64,000 bases of DNA from Bedellia somnulentella. Its lineage: Eukaryota; Arthropoda; Insecta; Lepidoptera; Bedelliidae. Shown in pieces: positions 10,668-22,690 of this stretch. Every line of letters begins with the position of its first letter. Position 1 is the first letter of the stretch. A model generated the notes under the pieces. It made no database searches. It saw only the letters and a list, made by a program, of their open reading frames with translations, and was not told the DNA's origin. Position numbers and translations under genes: made by a program. Location: positions 16,877,261-16,941,260 of the forward strand of contig OY755181.1 of the NCBI GenBank assembly GCA_963576735.1, in the 5' to 3' direction.

Positions 10668-11778
10668 ACGCTGAATGATTGCTACAATATAAAGTATCAT
10701 ACAAAATAAATAGTAAAGTTTTATTGGGTAAAGCTGTGTAATGTCGGAGTAGAATTGCATTATTCAATTCGTATGGTTGTAAGAGTATAAACACGAGTAA
10801 GAGAAAGAGAGGATTTCCTTCCACATAAAATACATATTTGGTTGGTCTTTATATTTTTTTACTCTTGGTTTTCTTACAGCTCTCCATAAAAAAGTATTAA
10901 GTAATATACTAGCTCCACCCCATAGTGTTATGCTAGTATACTCAGTCGAAGCACCATCCCTTATTTTATAAAGTAAATTAGAATATTGTTTTCATAAATA
11001 TTCCATATTTCTATTTATTATCCTAATCTCATTAAAGTCATAATAAAATTTTATACATAAATAAAGTATAAAGTTAGGATTCGGATAATTAGGATTAATA
11101 ACAGTAGGAAGTAATTATATATGATTAAATTAGCGGAAAAAATCAACAGAATGATTCGAAGTTCCGCCTAATCTACAAAACCCCAGTCCTGATTATAATG
11201 TATTCGGTTAAAACTAGTATAAAAAGATATTTTAGTGTGAGAATAATGTTTGATATAATGAATATTTCTCGACCCGATCTATTGTTTAATTTGTTTTGGT
11301 TTAGTTCCACTTATCTTTGCTCATGAGTTATACAGATAATGCGGTTATTAAAGACCTTTCTAGAAACAGACAATCAATTATTTTATTATTAATGATGGGT
11401 ATATATGACACACCCTAAGGATGAATATCCACTGGTGCGCTATTACTATAAGAAGCGATGAAAAACCAATCAAAAATTTTGCTTATCTTTTATGTTTTTA
11501 GGCTGGGTCATTATTGTATAACTATTAAATTTTGTACTGTGGATACAAGAATGATACATCGGCCACTACACAGCAGCAGCTGATACATTGGTACACCCCA
11601 TTGGGTACCAGTTACTTCTTTTTTAAAGTCTTGCTTTATGATAACGCCATGTGATGTTAGATATCAATATAACTCTGCGCGAGTGAGTGAGTCCACTGAT
11701 ATCTGCGCTACAGCAGTATCTATAGATGCGTAGACTAGATGTATATATATTTCTATTTATAAGTTCATAAAAAAAGAG
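10668..11778. other. No gene seen
   Basis: About 1.1 kb of AT-rich sequence with no recognised repeat family. Possible short SINE-A head remnant cactacacagcag near 11560. Confidence 0.4.
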
Positions 11779-12155
11779 ATATTCCCCACCGACCAACTAA
11801 ATCCGTACAACTCAAAACCGACCAACTAAACTATTCCCCACTGACCAACTAAATAGTTGGTCGGTAGGGGAATGATTAAATTTGACTACTGGAGTGACCC
11901 ACGGACCAACTAATCTTTATAAAGGGTGGGTAAGTAGTTGTAAAATTTTCGTCAGTATAAAAACATCAAGTGGTAAAAAAACTTAGAAATTCGGTACAAC
12001 AAACAACAAATCCATTCCTATATGAAACACCATGTACTTACTTGTTTCTGTCAAAAAAAAACAGTTGGTCGGTGGGGAACGATTTAGTATTTTTTTTCTA
12101 ATACTATATTAACCGTACAACTAGTTGTACGGATTAGTTGGTCAGTGGGGAATAC
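11779..12155. mobile_element. MITE-F with repeated GACCAACTAA motif
   Basis: Terminal inverted repeats of about 31 bp: tattccccaccgaccaacta at 11780 and its counterpart tagttggtcagtggggaata ending at 12154. The motif GACCAACTAA recurs inside in both orientations (near 11790, 11821, 11850, 11863, 11911, 12063, 12135). No coding capacity. The superfamily is not determinable. Confidence 0.75.
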
Positions 12156-12374
12156 CTCAAAAAAAAACATGAGACTTGACTTGCACAAGAATGGATGGCA
12201 CCATCCATGTCAATAATTTTGATTTTCATTTCCGTTTTCAAGGTGGTCTAGTTATTTTTTACCTATATTAAATAGTTAATTTATGTTTTTATTTAACACA
12301 CCATTAATACTTACAAACTTTCGAACACGCCAGCATATGAGATTATAATTGCACATACAAACTGTGTGAGTGAC

Positions 12375-12537
12375 CCTCAAGCCATAATCCTGAAATTTTA
12401 AAACTTCATGAAATTGATTTTGATTAATGCTAAAAAATAGTGCATAAATAGTGCTAAATAGTGCCATAGGCCAGATAAATAGTGCTCTTATGGTCAAAAA
12501 GTTATAGCTAATGTTTATTGAGGATTATGGCTTGAGG
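12375..12537 (+). mobile_element. MITE-I copy 1
   Basis: Bounded by cctcaagccataatcc and ggattatggcttgagg (perfect 16-bp terminal inverted repeat). Its interior (gcactatttatgcactattt type) is the inverse of the copy at 13328. Confidence 0.8.
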
Positions 12538-13158
12538 TTGGATGATGGACACTGAATGCTTCGACCAATTTTTTCTGCAATCTTTGTCTTTTAAAGCAAA
12601 ACATGTAACGACGTGACCGTAACATCGATTCGACTAACCGACAACAAAACAAACAACGTGAGCTATCTAGAGGACAGGATAGAAACAAAAAAACACATCG
12701 AGTGTCCCTTTCTCCGTCTCAGTCGCACTCGCCACGCACTCGATGCCTGCGTATGAGTAGAGAAAAGGATAGTATGATTCATCGTTGATCGTCAAAGATG
12801 GCAGGCAGAGCGAGTCGGCAGCGGCCAACGTCGCGTTGTTCGGAAGTCCAAGTAAGAGTTACTACATAATCTAACAAGAAATTACCTACTTAAATAATCG
12901 TGAGTTCATTAAAACATGAACATGCAATGTAACCTACATACTTATTTTTGCTTTAAGAAAAATCCTAATCACTTTTCTGCTGGAGTGTACCTGGACAGAA
13001 ATGTATGTAAAAGTTAATGCTTTTTATTTAGATACTTGGGCTTAATAAATCGGATGGAAATAATTATAGTCCGGAAGCACTATTTCCGTACTATTTTTTG
13101 ACATAATGTTCAACCGAATAGCTGCAGACATTACGGAGATATTTGAGGTTATCAAAAC
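12538..13158. other. No gene seen; spacer between MITE-I copies
   Basis: Contains a less AT-rich stretch at 12600-12850 with no long frame. 13060-13110 (gcactatttccgtactattt) may be a further degraded MITE-I piece. Confidence 0.4.
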
Positions 13159-13327
13159 CAAAGCCATAATCCTCATCAGAAAACCTTAATAACTCCGGAA
13201 CCAATGAACGGTTCCTTCTGGGAATTGGCATAACGTGAGCACTATTTATGCACTATTTTTTGAAACCTTAACCTAGACTCTAGGCCGCACTGTTTGTTTG
13301 CTGCAGAGATGAAGATTATGGCTTGAA
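13159..13327 (+). mobile_element. MITE-I copy 2, diverged
   Basis: Ends aaagccataatcctcat and atgaagattatggctt. Keeps gagcactatttatgcactat inside. It directly abuts copy 3. Confidence 0.65.
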
Positions 13328-13490
13328 CCTCAAGCCATAATCCTCAATAAACTTTAGCTATAACTTTTTAACCATAAGAGCACTATTTATCTGGCCTATG
13401 GCACTATTTAGCACTATTTATGCACTATTTTTTAGCATTGATCAAAATCAATTTCATGAAGTTTTAAAATTTGAGGATTATGGCTTGAGG
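13328..13490 (-). mobile_element. MITE-I copy 3
   Basis: Same terminal 16-bp repeats as copy 1 but opposite orientation. With copy 1 it makes a ~163-bp inverted repeat separated by about 790 bp. Confidence 0.8.
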
Positions 13491-13949
13491 GACACCAAAC
13501 TGAACCCTATATTTTTTTCATCCTCGCTTCAATATCTTCGCAAAGCTGTAGTGGATAAGCAGCATTCAACCGGTCTTTACAGAATAAATAACAATATTCC
13601 GTTTTTTACGTCAGTATATTATATTGATATGGTCCTCTTCCTTACTGCGTAGTATTTAAATTTTTCTAGACGATATGAAATTTTCCGTTTAATTGACATG
13701 ATTCAGATAAAGTTCAGTCACTGATAAATCAAACATCAGTATTATTATATAGATATTATAGCAATATTAACAGATTTTTCTCTGAATGGAAGCTACATAG
13801 TTGAGCTTCCATCATCGGTGGAAGAGTTGCAAAGATTAAGAATAGTGCACGGCCTCTTTACAAAGAAAGGGAATAAGGGTGGATGTCGATAAAATTAAAA
13901 TCACATTTGAGGGAGAGGGAAATGTGATAACTTAACTAACCTTACTCTT
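13491..13949. other. No gene seen
   Basis: AT-rich. No recognised family or coding signal. Confidence 0.4.
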
Positions 13950-14162
13950 TGCTATGTATTCCAAAACGGGGTATCCAGAGCCACGGAATCATCTGTTCCT
14001 CAGCCACTTTTGGGGGTTCATTGGGGCGAAGATTGTAAAAATAAAAATTCATTGATGATGGGTCTCCAAACACATTGCCCAAAAAAATCTATAAAAGCCC
14101 CTTACCTTAAGTGGCCTCATACGTAAAATGAGGTTAGTGCTATTCTAAGCCGACACTAGACA
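13950..14162 (-). mobile_element. SINE-A copy, diverged
   Basis: ggggtatccagagccacgga through taagccgacactagacag. The tail end has been lost. Confidence 0.75.
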
Positions 14163-14547
14163 GACGCAATATAAAAGTAATAATAAAAGTGCATGTATGA
14201 AAAGATGGCGTGATTATATGAATATATTATTGCTATACTCCATTCTGTTTCACATAAGCTGGTAAGGAACAATGATACCGATTGATTTAATTACGATTTT
14301 AGAAAATTCTGTATTTTCGTATATTTAAGTGTACATAAGTTATAATTATGATAATCGTATATGAAATGTTACATCAGGTTGACACACGCAATCTAAGTAT
14401 ACCAACTTTCGATACGATGGACATGATTTGATAAAGCCTTTTTTTGCAACCTGATACCGTTTTGTTATTAAAAAATATCACGTCCCGCAAAAAATAGAGT
14501 GGCAAGATCGACCTAAACGATTTGCTTATGCGTGTATTTCAAATCTC

Positions 14548-15008
14548 AAACGTTTACGCCAACATTTATCAGGGGCGTATCCAGCCCTTAAAAACGGTTG
14601 TGGGTATAGGAACCTAAAAATCTCTCGGCCGTAGGATTAGTATCAGCAGACCATAAAAGTGTGAGGTCGTAGGTTGATTAGCGATGTGGGGAAGCCCATT
14701 TTGCCCATATAGCTGGATCCACGCTTGACATTTACTTCAGATGGTGTTCAGATTACCTACGCATTGCACACATGTGAGAGGGAGCAGATCTATTGCCGTT
14801 TTTTGTTCACATACACTGTCATACAAGTACAACTTTGGCATGTGGGTTGCATCACGATGTTTTCACCGTTAACAACCATGATAAATTAACCACAGATATG
14901 ACTTTAGAAAAGACACATAGGGCTTGACCCGTCGCAGGAATTAAACTTACGCTCATATGCAAGAGAGGCGGTGGTGCTCCTCACTGAGCAACCACGCCAC
15001 GGCTGTTA
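14548..15008 (-). mobile_element. SINE-B copy, degraded, interrupted by a hAT-type MITE
   Basis: The right part (gttaacaaccatgataaatt, taaccacagatatgacttta, then a degraded tRNA-like head near 15000) is SINE-B read on the minus strand. The left end keeps cgtttacgcc, the SINE-B tail equivalent. The intervening insertion is described separately. Confidence 0.7.
14562..14735. mobile_element. 158-bp hAT-type MITE inside SINE-B
   Basis: Element 14570-14727 starts caggggcgtatccagc and ends gctggatccacgcttg, an imperfect inverted repeat typical of hAT termini. It is flanked by acatttat (14562-14569) and acatttac (14728-14735), an 8-bp duplication with one mismatch. No coding capacity. Confidence 0.75.
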
Positions 15009-15518
15009 GTTATTTTCATTGATGTTTTGTTTTAACGATATCACGTAAAATTATCATTTGTTACCAACCTGATACTACCGACAACAATTTGTTTTTCAAG
15101 AAATTTTGGTGTCATTCTTTTGTCAAGTATGTCACACAGTGTCAGGTATGTTGTATGCAATTTGACAGTTTTGACAACCACAATATTGCAACTTGCGACA
15201 CAATCGTGGTACGGTCAAAGGCCATTGAAGAAAAATTGAATTGAATAATCACAATCGTGGTTGCAAAAGATACGTGATCAGAGCGCCGGTCTACATTTCT
15301 TAGTAAGTCTTCACGTCAACGTGTAATCTGTGGCGTCATGTTGTTCTATGTGTCGCGATACACGGGTCAGTAGACACACCCATCCACGTGCTCCTAAGAT
15401 TACTTCGATATGTGTTGTGCAGCTTGCGATAACGCTAACTATGCTAACTATTTATAATCATGATTTGCATATTCCTTTATTCGCCGCGATAGTGACTAAA
15501 GTAGAGAAGAGATAACAG
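15009..15518. other. No gene seen
   Basis: Several tcgtggt/accacaat and tttgacag-type short inverted pieces around 15160-15260. No recognised family. Confidence 0.35.
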
Positions 15519-15697
15519 TAAAGAGCTTATTCCATTTGTCTGAATAAAGACGTATGAAAGCCACAGAATCTGAATTCAGACTAGTGGAATAACGTTCAAA
15601 CTGAAATTTGTGTAGTGGAATAACAAGCGTCTGCGTTAGTAACTTCGAAGGACGTCTGAATTCAGCAACGACAAAGTGTAATGGAATAAGCTCTTTA
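15519..15697 (+). mobile_element. MITE-C copy with TA target duplication
   Basis: Element 15521-15695 starts aagagcttattccatt and ends aatggaataagctctt (inverted). TA at both sides (15519-15520, 15696-15697) suggests a Tc1/mariner-type origin. Internal gaattcagac motifs occur in both orientations. Other copies are at 34780, 47992 and 48158. Confidence 0.8.
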
Positions 15698-16002
15698 GGA
15701 AAGTGTGAGTTGTATTTTATGTTGTAAGTTAGTATAGTTATTTTATATGATATACCTGAAAATAGGAATAGGAGTTATCGGACTTCCTTTAGGATCAGCC
15801 TTATTTGAATAAAAATATAATTTTGTTGGGTATCGGCGAATAAAGACGCGACAAAAAACTTCTCAATCCACAAAAAGTAACGACTGGTATTTCGTAACCT
15901 CTCTGTACTCAAAAGTTTATTTTGATTGCGTCATTTTGATGCAACAATTTTCTTAATTTACCTTATCTACCTATACGTATATACTAATTTAAAACTAACT
16001 TA

Positions 16003-16239
16003 CAAACACTCACAGCCATAAATCCCAAAAAGGGGTAGCCAGAGCTTTAGAGCTAGAAGCTCCTCAGCCACATTTGAAAGTTGATAGGGGACAAGATGGT
16101 AGAAATAAAGTGTCATTGGTGGTGAGTCTCCAACCGCATCGCCCGGAAAATAACTTCAAACAACCCCATACACTTAGTCGATTCTTACGATACCCATGGG
16201 TAGAAAGGGGTAGTGACATTCTGAGCCGGCACTACATGG
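16003..16239 (-). mobile_element. SINE-A copy, diverged subgroup
   Basis: Shares ccggcactac and cattggtggtgag with the subgroup at 3459 and 39083. No clear duplication. Confidence 0.75.
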
Positions 16240-16620
16240 CCTACATATACAAATTTAAAAAGGGATAGTAAAACACTGAGTTTCTCAAATGACGATTCTG
16301 AGACAAAGTTTGGCTATGCTGTGGGACATACATAGTAAAATACGATTTTTTTGTGATGAGTCTGAAAACCCTTCGGCACCTCGTGCTACATATGAAGAAA
16401 TGTAGTGATACTATTCTTAGCTACACCATCAAAAATATCTTGAACAATTTTCAAAATAAAAATCTTTCATGTAGTTTTTTTACGTCAGTAGCTAGTAAAT
16501 TAGAACTATTAAAAAATATATCCCACTTTTAGTTTCCGATTTAAAACCAAATATCACCAAGTTAAAATAAACCTGTTTAATTAATCTAAGAAATAATTCA
16601 AATAAGAAATTATCTGTGAG
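16240..16620. other. No gene seen
   Basis: AT-rich spacer without recognised features. Confidence 0.35.
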
Positions 16621-16769
16621 ACTTAAGACCCACCACAAACAACCTTTATTTTGCCATCTTTTCCCCACTCAACTTTCCAAAAGTGGCTGAGGAACTTCTA
16701 GTTCCTTAGCTCTGGCTACCCCTTCTAGGGATTTATAGCCGTGAGTATATGTATGTATGTACTTAAGAC
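16621..16769 (+). mobile_element. SINE-A copy, 5'-truncated, with 9-bp TSD
   Basis: Only the 3' half (16630-16760) is present, ending in (TATG)n. acttaagac lies immediately on both sides (16621-16629, 16761-16769). A truncated head with an exact duplication shows that SINE-A moves by target-primed reverse transcription. Confidence 0.9.
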
Positions 16770-16844
16770 TGTCTATATAGAAATTTAATAAGATAAATCT
16801 AAGTAAACAATGTTTTACCAATGTGCTTTAACTGCAACGGTTAG

Positions 16845-16945
16845 AATGAGATGGCAGTATACGATACTAAGTAAATGCGTAAGAGATGGCTGCTTTATCC
16901 CACGCGATAACTAGTTTAAACACCGCTCGTACTAGCCGGGCAGGA
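16845..16945 (+). mobile_element. MITE-E copy, left-truncated
   Basis: ggttagaatgagatggcagt through ccgctcgtactagccgggca. Directly followed by a second copy. Confidence 0.7.
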
Positions 16946-17085
16946 TGCCTAGCACGAGCGCTATTTTATCGTCACCATATCGATTAGAATGAGTTGACAG
17001 TATTTGATTCAAAGTAAGTGCGTAAGAGATGGTTCTTTTATACCACGCGATATCTAGTTAAAAGATCGCTCGTACTAGCCATGCA
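16942..17085 (+). mobile_element. MITE-E copy in tandem
   Basis: Starts gccgggcaggatgcctagca and cgagcgctattttatcg, ends tcgctcgtactagcc. Same orientation as its neighbour, which it overlaps by a shared terminal segment. Confidence 0.7.
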
Positions 17086-17805
17086 GATATTGTTATTCTA
17101 GAAAAAATTATTTCACGTATAAATCTTCTTTTTTCATAAGAAAAGTCAATATTATACTATCGCTCAATACTTCGAAATGTGCGCGTTTGAAATCAAGACA
17201 CATAAATATGATTATATGATTGTACTATCTATAAAAAAGTTGTTATTTTTAATTGGGATAAAGAAGTCAAAACAATAAATTAAAGTTTTTTAAGAGAACG
17301 TTTTATCGTTTGTCTAAAAACGTGAAAAATGATGCAACAGACATTTAATTGTCGTCATATTATATATTTCGTGTTAAAAATATTTAATCGTTCATTTTGT
17401 GTGTAGAAAAGCAGAGCGTTATTCAAACATTACAAGGCTTTTAAAAGAATAAACTGAAAATCTGTGTTGTGAGGTTACACTCGCAACAAAACGTTGAGTA
17501 AGCAACCCTTTCGTTGCCAGACTTTTTTTATTTATTTTGTATCTTGTTATGCTTGTATACTAGTTTTCTATTCTTTTTATTTGTTTTTGTATTTTAATTG
17601 TTGTATTATTGTAGGCAACGAATAATTATTTTCTTTCTTTAATTTAGAGCACAAGTGATCCCGTAATAACAAACAAATATAATACCGTTTTCAGATCAAT
17701 TAATTCTGCTTGGTTATTTGGGATTTATATTTTCTGTATAAGAAAGCCATAATTTTGTAGCACATTCGTCTTTCATGTTGTAGCATGTCCTTTGTTCTGT
17801 TTATT
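17086..17805. other. No gene seen
   Basis: About 700 bp AT-rich, no coding signal or recognised repeat. Confidence 0.4.
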
Positions 17806-19355
17806 ATGTGGTGTAGGGATGGGGCGTTGATACAACGGACTAGTTAAATTAACCGTCTATGTACTATCGACAACAGGAGCTCTTTACCACCACAAAGATC
17901 AAATTTGTTTGCACATGTTAAAGTCCGGACCAAATCTATTGTGAAAACTGACCAATAGCATTGGTTCTTTTCTAAGACAAAATTAATGGTTTGTCCCTTA
18001 GAGCTATTTACGCAGAATGTTGAAATAATCATGCAAGTGCAAGTCATTGAGAATTTGTTTGTTTATTTTATTTTGAAAGTTTTTATGAGGGCCTTTTTAG
18101 AATCAGGGTGCTGTTACTTATAATAAAGGTCGAAATGTGAGTAATTATACTAAAATTTGTGATTACGAAAACATTATTTCTTCGAGTAAACTAAGGTTTA
18201 ATAAAAAAGTAACGCAAACACATATTAATCATGACATTATTTGATCTCCAAGGAATCACAATAGACTGCTCAATCAGCTCTGAACTATTTTATCATCATC
18301 AGCCAAAAGATATCCACTGTATCTCATAGACCCCCAAACATCCGAACACGATTGTCTTCCCACTATCACCACGATCAGCAAGTCAAGTTTGGAGAAATAA
18401 TTAAATAGTGGTTAACATAACAACGAAATACAAACAAGCGGCAATTATTTGAGAGATATCTTCGAAGTTCATCGTCGTGTTTTGGAGGCAACTTGTGTCC
18501 ATATAATAATAATGGACATCTGTTTAAGTTTACAGCGTAGTATTTAAAATAGGAGCTGCTCAAAAGTCTGGTAGCAAACAAATGATCTGCACAGAAATGC
18601 GTTAACGAAGTCAAAAAAATAATTGTTAAAGGACATCTATTGTATTAGTAAAAGTGGGCGGCGCATCTGGTTTAAGCTGGCTGCAAGGGATAATAGTTTG
18701 AAATTGGTAATGAGCGACCGTCTTCGATAGTACTTACATTCAACGATTCGACTAGTCCATCGCTTACCAATGCACTAGTTGAATTCAACGGCTAAACAAA
18801 AGAGTCGAAACGTTCGTACAACTTGCGACGCGACTGTTAACTCTTCATCGTGGCCGTATAATAGTCCACTGGTAGACGGCTAAACGAAAGAGTCGACACG
18901 TTTGTATCAACTTGCGACGCGACGGTCTTACAAATTTCAACTCTAAAGCTTTAGTAGCAAGTGCGATAATGTTTCGATATGTTTTGTTAGTCAGAAAGAA
19001 AGAAAGGAAAGAGAAAGGAGCGTGAAAGAGATAGTGCGTAACACGCGTGAACTCTGTTGAATGAATTTGAATTATTTTGTTTGTTTTTAATCAATCAATT
19101 CAGCCAGTCCTAATCCTAAGCCTGGAAAAGTATGAAGGGAAGATTTATTAATTATTTAACAATTAATTGCAACGAACGTTCGATTACCAATACCGTCGCG
19201 CGTCGGTCGACAGTGTCAATCGTTGACAATTCGTTTCAGTTTACACATCGACTAGTCGAAGATTTTAACTAGTTGATCGACTAGTTGATGAACGACATTT
19301 AACGGTCTAGTCTCGTTGATGAAAAATACGTCGACGACTCATCCCTAATGTGGTG
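17806..19355. mobile_element. Non-autonomous hAT-type element with 8-bp TSD
   Basis: Element 17814-19347 (1534 bp) begins tagggatggggcgttga and ends in the inverse of tagggatgagtcgtcgacg. atgtggtg flanks it at 17806-17813 and 19348-19355. An internal ~50-bp unit (acggctaaacaaaagagtcg ... cttgcgacgcgac) is repeated at 18789 and 18877. No transposase frame is recognisable, so it is presumably mobilised in trans. Confidence 0.85.
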
Positions 19356-19716
19356 TATCGCAAACAAGGATACTCTACTACACTACGGATGGGCCCTGTG
19401 GTACTATATATAAATAACGTTATGCAAATAATAATAATATCGCAACAGAAATATTCCATATGCCGTTTTCTCTTTCTAACCTTCCGAGTTTAATCTTTTG
19501 AAAAAGAGAACAATACATGTTTACTTCTTGTTGTTTATGGCAAAATTTCGTCAAGACGTTACGATTATGATAGCGCGTACCAAGATCGGCATCTTAGTCG
19601 CCATTTGATCTGTCAAGTTGCTTTGTAAACAAAAGTGTTGATTGTGTTTATTGTGTTTTGGACATTGATTAATCAAGTTTTGGAATATAAAATTACATGG
19701 GTAATATAAATGCACA

Positions 19717-20253
19717 ATGCCCTGTTGCTCTGTCAAAGATTGTGGCGCCCGTAATAGCGAAAATCAGCCTCAATTAACTTTCCACAAGTAAGTAATTATT
19801 TTCATTGTTTTCACTTCGGTCAAGAGTATTTTTTTGGTGTATTTCATGCTTCCTCGATGGATCAGAGGAAACTTCATGATCATTGTAATATTTTCGCCAT
19901 AAAAGGCTTAGTTTTCATGATTTCTTCCAAAATTATTTCCTCTCATTGTTTACCTAGTGATGTGAAACACTGATCATTTAGTATTATCGATGTTTAAGTA
20001 CTATCAGATTCGGTTTTAGTTGGTTGGTTGGTTAACCTATTAAAAATCTAAATGCCTTCCAAAATATAGGTAACATTATTTTTATAGATTACACTTTTCT
20101 TCACATTTGTTACTTTGAGGTGGTTATTGATTTTGATTACTAAAATTAAATAATTTCAGGTTTCCTAAAAGTGAAGCGTGGAGAAGAAAGTGGCTTGATG
20201 GTATTGGCTTTATAAACAACAACCATCGGCATAAAATTGGCATTGCATTTTAA
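19717..20253 (+). pseudogene. Truncated THAP-domain frame of the P-like element (two exons)
   Basis: Exon 1 starts at 19717: MPCCSVKDCGARNSENQ... and ends at 19787 before a consensus donor gtaagt. The acceptor ttcag ends at 20159. Joined, the second exon continues with FHKFPKSEAWRRKWLDG and stops at 20251-20253, about 55 residues in all. The Cys-X4-Cys near the start, the FP step and the W of the WRRKW segment are the first half of a THAP zinc finger. The second pair (Cys-X2-His) and the catalytic domain are missing, so it could not transpose alone. The same frame in copy 2 has a W-to-stop change. It may encode a short DNA-binding peptide if expressed. Confidence 0.7.
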
Positions 20254-20440
20254 AAAAATGGTATGGTTTATCATAAAAAATCACGAATGAAAAGGTTTCA
20301 TTCAGAACGTGTTAAAACAAATTGACGTTATTTAAAAATGAATAAATGTGACATTTTAAATTTAAATACGTTGTTTTTTTCGTATTTATATGTACGATCT
20401 GGCAATATAAGTCAAGCACAGCATCAATATTTTGTTGAAC

Positions 20441-20707
20441 GTGTACGACAACTGTGTAGTGTCGGCTTAGAATAGCACTACTCCATTTCTGCCGGTGGGT
20501 GTACGTAAGAGGCGACTAACGGACTTTTAACGGCGTTTTAAGGGAATTTTGGGCGATGCGGTTGGACACCCATCACCAACCTTTATTTTACCAACTTTTC
20601 CTCACTCAACTTCCCAAAGGTGGCTGAGGAATTTGTCATTCCTTAGCTCTGGGTACCCCATCTAGGGATTTATACCCGTAAGTAAGTATATGTAATGTGT
20701 GCGACAA
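20441..20707 (+). mobile_element. SINE-A copy inside P-like copy 1, with TSD
   Basis: SINE-A at 20452-20696 lies between gtgtacgacaa (20441-20451) and gtgtgcgacaa (20697-20707). The same insertion is present at the matching site in P-like copy 2, so it predates the spread of this transposon lineage. Confidence 0.9.
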
Positions 20708-21166
20708 TCGATTTAAAGTTGTCCTTGAGCATATGACACCCATGATTAATCTCACTGAATCACTGATCGATGCACTGCTTTTAACTTACCCCACGCCGAA
20801 AATCATAATAAATTATCGCTCGAAAATGTTCATGAGTTAAATCCATGGTGATGTGTGACCCATGGTGGCGAAACGAAGGTTTAAAACTGGTGTTAAAATA
20901 TCTAGATCTAAATTAAAAGTATTTGCCTACTGTTGAAATAAATTATTTCCACATAAAGATGTTGGCAAATTTATCGATATTTTTCTATTCTGATTCTTGC
21001 ATGACACAACCCTAGGTCAGCCATTTTAAGTGCCAATAGGCCACGCCCCCTGCTACGCTCTGAGAGTGTTTAGGGCCGATCCATAGTGTAGAGTATCCTT
21101 GATCGCAAATCTTTCGTACCATTTTTGGTATAGTTGTTTGAGATGTTGTTTCATACGTGCAGAATC

Positions 21167-21341
21167 TGACGGCTATAATTCCCTAGAAGAGGTGGATGGA
21201 CAGAGCTCTTACAGAGCTCCATAAAAATAAATTCTTCAGCCATTTGGAAGTTGAGTGAGCAAAATATTATAATATAAAGGTCGTTGGGTGGGTCTCCGAC
21301 CATCAAATCACTTAAAAACCCCCAATACCCTTAATCATACT
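21167..21341 (-). mobile_element. SINE-A copy, degraded
   Basis: acggctataattccctagaa through aaaaacccccaataccctta. Both ends are eroded, with a short internal duplication of cagagctc. Confidence 0.65.
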
Positions 21342-21352
21342 AAATTAGTTGC

Positions 21353-22690
21353 TTCATGAATAGTGGCGGATTTACAAATTTTCAGGGTATAGGCTGTGAA
21401 GCTTTTGCCGCCCTTGTCTCCACAATTGTCAAACTGTCATGTCCTAGATTATTTTTAAAATTCAACAATTTCGTTGGAATTGCACGTAAAATATTTTTTT
21501 GGTTTATTTTTGAGCTAATCGAAGCTCAAGAATGTGAGATTTATAAGGCGGGGTAATGCATGCTACTCACCCAATTGGTAAACGTGAATAAACAGAATAA
21601 ATAATCTTTATTGAGTTTACAAACAGTTAAAAATAAATAATTCCGTCAATTTGTAAACGTTCGTTACCAATCGTTACAATACCTTTTTACGCGATTTTTT
21701 GTTGGCAAAATCATCGATGATATCGTCGTACGTAATCGTGTTCATCAATTCTGACGCTATACACAAAAGAGCTAAAGCGTTTAATTTTTCTTGGCTCAAG
21801 GTCGATCTCAAATAATTTTTGACCCTTTTGAGACAAGAAAAACTTCTCTCGCCCGAACAATTCGTAGCTGGTGTACATAAGGCCATACGAAGGGCTATGT
21901 CCAAGTTCGGATAAACGTTCTGCAGGCTTTGTTTTCGTTTTGTAGTTTCGTGCCTTATTTTCTTTTGTTTCGATGTTGTTTTCGTTTTTCGCCTCGATTT
22001 GTTCGTGTAACCAGGGTAACCCACGCGGTTATTGGAATGGAGAATTAGGAGAATGGACCTTGTCACGACCACGTGCAACATTGTCAACATTGACGTCATT
22101 GATGACATTGTAGCATTAAAAAAAAAAACGCATTCGGGGAAAAATATTTTTTTGAATTCAGACTATTTTGCAATCGCTGCTCAAGGTTTTTTTTAGAATA
22201 AAATCGGTAAAATTATTTACTATATTCAAAATAAAATCACTGAATTATACATAAACCATGCAGTTCACAGCCTCCAACCAATAGTAGGATTGGCATATAT
22301 CGGTTGATAGTAGGAAGAGAGAAATCCATTTTCTATAATTTCGCTCTTTACACTCATTCAAAATATGGAGAGGGCGCAAAGACCGATTACTGGTTGGGGG
22401 CGGCGAACTAGCTGTTTGCTCTAGAATATGGAAGATTGCTAAATGGATTCACGGAACGTACAATGACAAATGACAAGTGAGGAAGGAAAGTCGTCGGCAA
22501 AATTTGTTGCAGACTTCTATCTGTAAGACATCAGAAAACAGAATACAGAAAACCGTCGTACAGAAATATTTTTAATTTCTACGTGTAAAAAAAATTAAAA
22601 AAATCGGTCCCCAAATTTGCCGCCCCGAAAATCTGCCGCCCTAGGCTCAAGCCTACTCAGCCTGCTGGTAAATCCGCCACTGTTCATGAA
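21353..22690 (-). mobile_element. hAT element with transposase remnant, 8-bp TSD
   Basis: Element 21361-22682 (1322 bp). Ends tagtggcggatttac and gtaaatccgccactg (inverted). ttcatgaa flanks it at 21353-21360 and 22683-22690. The interior encodes the C-terminal part of a hAT transposase on the minus strand. The 5' part is deleted, so it is non-autonomous. Confidence 0.9.
21674..22108 (-). pseudogene. hAT transposase C-terminal (dimerisation) region
   Basis: A 144-residue minus-strand frame. From about residue 65 it reads NVYPNLDIALRMALCTPATN, then CSGERSFSCLKRVKNYLRST and LSQEKLNALALLCIASEL. The pattern 'P...S.ERSFS.LK.IK..LRS.....RL..L' is the signature of the hAT C-terminal dimerisation domain, closest in my memory to the ZMYM1-like/TTF-type branch. 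The first ~60 residues look non-homologous and the DDE core is absent. It lies between intact hAT ends, so it is what an internal deletion left. Confidence 0.85.

Larger units (their letters stand above)
19357..21109 (+). mobile_element. P-like DNA transposon, copy 1, with a SINE-A inside
   Basis: Element 19365-21101 (1737 bp). Ends caaggatactctac at left and its inverse gtagagtatccttg at right, within inverted repeats of about 30 bp containing ggatSggccct. atcgcaaa flanks it exactly (19357-19364, 21102-21109). It carries a split THAP-like reading frame (19717-20253) and a SINE-A copy. An 8-bp duplication plus a THAP domain points to the P superfamily. Kolobok, which also has THAP, makes TTAA duplications. 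It is far too short to encode a full transposase. Confidence 0.8.
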
